Below are positions 7,330 through 9,461 of a DNA stretch of 9,461 bases, one piece after another. This DNA is from Bacillota bacterium. Its GTDB lineage: Bacteria; Bacillota; Syntrophomonadia; Syntrophomonadales; Syntrophomonadaceae. Position numbers and translations under genes: made by a program. Under the pieces are notes generated by a model. That model was given only the letters and a program-made list of their open reading frames with translations, did not search any database and had not been told where the DNA came from. Position 1 is the first letter of the stretch. The number at the start of each line of letters is the position of its first letter. Location of the stretch: the NCBI GenBank assembly GCA_017861475.1, contig JAGFXV010000115.1:1-9461 (forward strand). Direction: 5' to 3'.

Positions 7330-8010
7330 ATGATGAACGACAATGCTACAGCTCACATGGCAGGGGAATATGACAACAAAATTGAACAAACGATTCCATG
7401 CTATAAATTTTTCCATGAGCAGGCGCTTGATCTTGTACGCGTTTATAATAACAAACCGAAAAACTGGCTGGATACCGGATGCGGTACCGGAACCATGGCA
7501 GGCAAAATCCTTTCATCGTTTCCTGATATAAGGTTAGTATTGGCAGATCCCTCCAAAGACATGATAGATATAACCAGGAATAAACTAGGAGGGTACCAAA
7601 AACAAATCAGCATTATTACAACTGCGAGCCAGGATCTGGTGGAAGCAGAGCATAGTTTTAATGTGATTACAGCCATTATGTGTCACCATTATTTGGAGCC
7701 GATCATGCGTGCAGCCGCAACCGAAAATTGTTATCGAATGCTCAACAAGGGCGGTATTTATATAACCTTTGAAAACATTTGCCCGACGGGCGAAATTGGA
7801 ATTAAGCTGGGGCTGCAACGCTGGAAGAAATTTCAGATGGAAAGCGGTAAGAGCGAGGAAGAGGCGGCATCACATATTGCCCGTTTCGGGAAGGAATATT
7901 TTCCTGTGACAATTGAAGAGCATCTGCAACTGTTAAGAAAAATAGGTTTTACCTGTGCTGAGGTTTTATGGGCATCATATATGCAGGCCGGTTTCTACGC
8001 AATTAAATAA
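7330..8010 (+). CDS. Class I SAM-dependent methyltransferase
   Basis: 226-residue Rossmann-fold methyltransferase. Motif I, which binds the SAM methionine part, is WLDTGCGTG (46-54). The acidic residue at the end of strand 2, which holds the ribose, is Asp73 in LADPSKDM. Motif IV is FNVITAIMCHHYL (110-122), and the post-motif strand is LNKGGIYITFE (138-148). The C-terminal hairpin ends GFYAIK. An insert at 150-195 (RWKKFQMESGKSEEEAASHI) replaces the usual lid and probably sets the substrate. It broadly resembles small-molecule or CmoA-like enzymes, but the substrate cannot be read from the sequence. GGAGG at 7321-7325 serves either ATG 7330 (4 nt) or ATG 7333 (7 nt). It lies 19 bp after the NRDE gene and seems to be the last gene of that run. 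Confidence 0.9.
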   Translation: MMNDNATAHMAGEYDNKIEQTIPCYKFFHEQALDLVRVYNNKPKNWLDTGCGTGTMAGKILSSFPDIRLVLADPSKDMIDITRNKLGGYQKQISIITTASQDLVEAEHSFNVITAIMCHHYLEPIMRAAATENCYRMLNKGGIYITFENICPTGEIGIKLGLQRWKKFQMESGKSEEEAASHIARFGKEYFPVTIEEHLQLLRKIGFTCAEVLWASYMQAGFYAIK

Positions 8011-8059
8011 ATCAACCGGATATCATTTTCTTTATGATTAACCGTATTCCTGACGATAC

Positions 8060-8096
8060 ACAAAAAATTGTTTTATGCATATCCTAGCAGTGTAAT
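8060..8096 (+). promoter_or_regulatory. SigK-like promoter (overlapping a weaker SigA-like one)
   Basis: AC (8060-8061), a 16-bp gap and CATATCCTA (8078-8086) match the mother-cell SigK pattern AC-n16/17-CATAnnnTA exactly. Transcription would start near 8093, leaving a leader of about 25 nt that contains the GGGAG site at 8105-8109. An alternative SigA reading is TTGTTT (8068-8073), 17 bp, TGTAAT (8091-8096). It would start near 8103, almost inside the ribosome site, which is less comfortable. Confidence 0.45.
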
Positions 8097-8117
8097 TATC
8101 TGCTGGGAGATGATAAA

Positions 8118-8459
8118 ATGGCGGCCTCATTAAAATACCGGTATACAACCGGTCCAATAAGTGTTTCTGAGGGGATTAACAACATCCGGGTTTTTGTATT
8201 AAACAACGGTTCGAATAAACATTATGCCAGAGTCAAGATCTTCAATCTTGATCCCAAACCAAAAGATGAAGTATTCAGCGAATTATTTACAATTGCTCCT
8301 CAATCAAAAATCAGCACCGAATTTATCCCCATGTTCAATTCCTTTGAAGTACAGGTTTTCACTGACAGCTCACTTGTTTTCATCTGGGTGGGCGGACGCG
8401 GCGGCAACGAGAATCTGGAAGGCAATGTAATATTGCATAAGGATATGGTAAAGTTCTAG
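8118..8459 (+). CDS. Small beta-rich protein of unknown function
   Basis: 113 residues that I do not recognise. The sequence alternates hydrophobic and polar residues in many short strands (NIRVFVLNN, ARVKIFNL, SELFTIAP, SFEVQVFTD, LVFIWVGG, EGNVILHKD), suggesting a small beta-sandwich. There is no cysteine, signal peptide or membrane helix. Asn and Gly are common, with a GGRGGNENLEG turn at 91-101. GGGAG lies 8 nt before the ATG. The gene stands alone, between its own promoter (SigK-like) and a strong terminator. That, together with the compact fold and lack of export signal, would fit a spore coat or exosporium component made in the mother cell. This is inference from the promoter, not from similarity. 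It is a real gene on the evidence of start context, strand pattern and flanking signals. Confidence 0.75.
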   Translation: MAASLKYRYTTGPISVSEGINNIRVFVLNNGSNKHYARVKIFNLDPKPKDEVFSELFTIAPQSKISTEFIPMFNSFEVQVFTDSSLVFIWVGGRGGNENLEGNVILHKDMVKF

Positions 8460-8502
8460 CTGACAGACGTTTGGAATTGATCTGACACGTAAATATGCAA
8501 AT

Positions 8503-8542
8503 AAAAGTCTTCCCGGTACTGGAGTTATCGGGAAGACTTTTT
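8503..8542 (+). terminator. Strong rho-independent terminator
   Basis: A 16-bp stem (8503-8518 with 8526-8541, one G-T wobble, core AAGTCTTCCCG) closes a 7-nt loop and ends in a run of five T. The A-rich left arm makes it usable in both directions. It closes the unit of the 113-residue protein 43 bp after its stop and insulates the cytochrome gene downstream. Confidence 0.92.
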
Positions 8543-8620
8543 GTATGGGAAAACTTGCATTGGAAAAGACTAAAAGGAAGGAAATACTTGTTATGTGTTT
8601 TTGAGGTGGTGGGCGTTGTG

Positions 8621-9461
8621 ATGAACGTATCCGAAGAGTTTGGCCATGATGAAAGAAAACGATCGGCTGCGCTGCACTTTTGGCATGCTGTAATGATTGC
8701 GTTTTTAGCTTTCTCTGGCCTTATTCTGTTCAGTGAGTATTGGAAGGCGTTACTCGGTGAAGCCCGGTTATGGATCAAGTGGCTGCATATTATTGCCGGC
8801 TTGCTTTCCGGGTTCATGCTATTCTCAAATTTACGGCTGACCATTTGTCTGTGGAAACACCTCCAGGACAAGCTTTGGCAGCGTTTAAATGTCATCACAA
8901 TGTCCCTGCTAATGATCTGCTGGCTTATTTCCGGGATATTGTTGTGGCTGTATCACGCGGTTGGCCCCTCAGTTACTAATGCGGCTCTGTTGGCTCATGA
9001 TTTATTGACCTGGATCGGACTTCCCATTATTATTTATCATTCTCTTACCAAGTTTGAACATTTGCGGGTAATTCAGACGCATCAAAGCAAGCAGGCTAGA
9101 GAGGATGGCAGCAGCATCCCGCAACCGGACAAGTCTCCGGTATATTCTCGCAAGTCCTTTATATACATGGTTATTTTTGGCGGGTTGGCAATTTCAGTGG
9201 GTCCTAACTTGTTTAATTGGATGAGAAATCTCCTGTCAGGACAAGAGCTTCATAAAACCAGAGAGTATCCTGTTAACGATCTTTTACCGGCACCTCAGCC
9301 TTTATCGGCTTCGTCCCCGCCGATAGGAGGAGGAGCGAGCGGGGAATTTCGGATTTACACGGTTACCACCATCCCTTCTTTTAACAACCATAACTGGTCG
9401 TTTACCATTGATGGATTAGTGGAAGAACCTGCCGTCTGGAACTGGGAGCAATTCGTTGCTT
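8621..9461 (+). CDS. Cytochrome b561-like/molybdopterin oxidoreductase fusion, 3'-truncated
   Basis: Predicted membrane oxidoreductase; 280 residues are visible and the frame is open at the window end. Helices 1 to 4 (about 17-38, 52-70, 91-112, 121-141) form a cytochrome b561-like module. Candidate haem ligands are His22 (or 19), His56, His126 and His140. A cytoplasmic loop (142-178) leads to a fifth helix at 179-197, preceded by YSRKSF, which resembles a twin-arginine signal. After a Pro/Ser/Gly-rich linker (about 220-241) comes the start of a sulfite-oxidase-type molybdopterin domain: FRIYTVTTIPSFNNHNWSFTIDGLVEEP, split here as FRIYTVTTIPSF and WSFTIDGLVEEP. The Moco-binding Cys lies beyond the window. 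Electrons would pass between haem and an outward-facing Mo site; the substrate is unknown. The start is unsure: ATG 8621 is used; GTG 8618 has GAGGTG (8603-8608) 9 nt upstream, and TTG 8588 has an AAGGAAGG-like site. Confidence 0.87.
   Translation, partial: MNVSEEFGHDERKRSAALHFWHAVMIAFLAFSGLILFSEYWKALLGEARLWIKWLHIIAGLLSGFMLFSNLRLTICLWKHLQDKLWQRLNVITMSLLMICWLISGILLWLYHAVGPSVTNAALLAHDLLTWIGLPIIIYHSLTKFEHLRVIQTHQSKQAREDGSSIPQPDKSPVYSRKSFIYMVIFGGLAISVGPNLFNWMRNLLSGQELHKTREYPVNDLLPAPQPLSASSPPIGGGASGEFRIYTVTTIPSFNNHNWSFTIDGLVEEPAVWNWEQFVA

Noticed and set aside
8017..8045. Weak hairpin after the methyltransferase gene as a terminator
   Set aside because: The stem needs a mismatch and a bulge, is AT-rich and has no T tract, so it is not convincing.
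8380..8898. 172-codon open frame on the minus strand
   Set aside because: It lies antisense to the small beta-rich protein, the terminator and the cytochrome gene, and its translation shows no recognisable fold; the sense frames explain the sequence better.
1..9461. CRISPR array, tRNA, phage or defence island
   Set aside because: No spaced direct repeats, no cloverleaf-like segments, and all large genes belong to metabolic, repair or redox families.

Overview
The window looks like ordinary chromosome from an anaerobic, probably endospore-forming Firmicute. Strong AGGAGG-type ribosome binding sites, intermediate GC, TTG starts, rho-independent hairpins and a SigK-like promoter all point that way. 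A Negativicutes or Clostridia member (for example Sporomusaceae) is my guess from the overall style; no 16S or other marker is present to prove it.

Left part (1-3126). A 5'-truncated L-asparaginase on the plus strand runs into a convergent asparaginyl-tRNA synthetase (asnS) on the minus strand. One 11-bp hairpin separates them and mainly serves as the asnS terminator. Behind asnS, on the same strand, lies a HAD-superfamily 5'(3')-deoxyribonucleotidase-like gene with a clear SigA-type promoter. Both starts are better placed at internal ATGs set by Shine-Dalgarno spacing.

Middle (3127-8010). The divergent intergenic region holds an 81-bp nearly perfect palindrome flanked by a 10-bp imperfect direct repeat, like a small non-autonomous insertion, plus a second GC-rich hairpin. 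After it comes a plus-strand series: a broken MFS transporter (internal deletion with frameshift at about 3860), low-specificity threonine aldolase (ltaE), endonuclease IV (nfo), a TANGO2/NRDE-family protein and a class I SAM methyltransferase. The genes from ltaE to the methyltransferase are 19-49 bp apart, each with its own Shine-Dalgarno, and could be co-transcribed. Their functions (amino acid metabolism, DNA repair, unknown) do not form an obvious pathway.

Right part (8011-9461). A small unrecognised 113-residue beta-rich protein sits between a SigK-like promoter and a strong terminator. It forms a one-gene unit, possibly expressed in the mother cell during sporulation. The last gene runs off the window: a five-helix cytochrome b561-like module joined to the start of a sulfite-oxidase-type molybdopterin domain. 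An SRKSF twin-arginine-like motif lies just before the fifth helix. This is the most interesting protein in the window, because it suggests a membrane protein inserted by Sec whose last domain is exported by Tat. I see no tRNA, rRNA, CRISPR, T-box, phage or defence genes.
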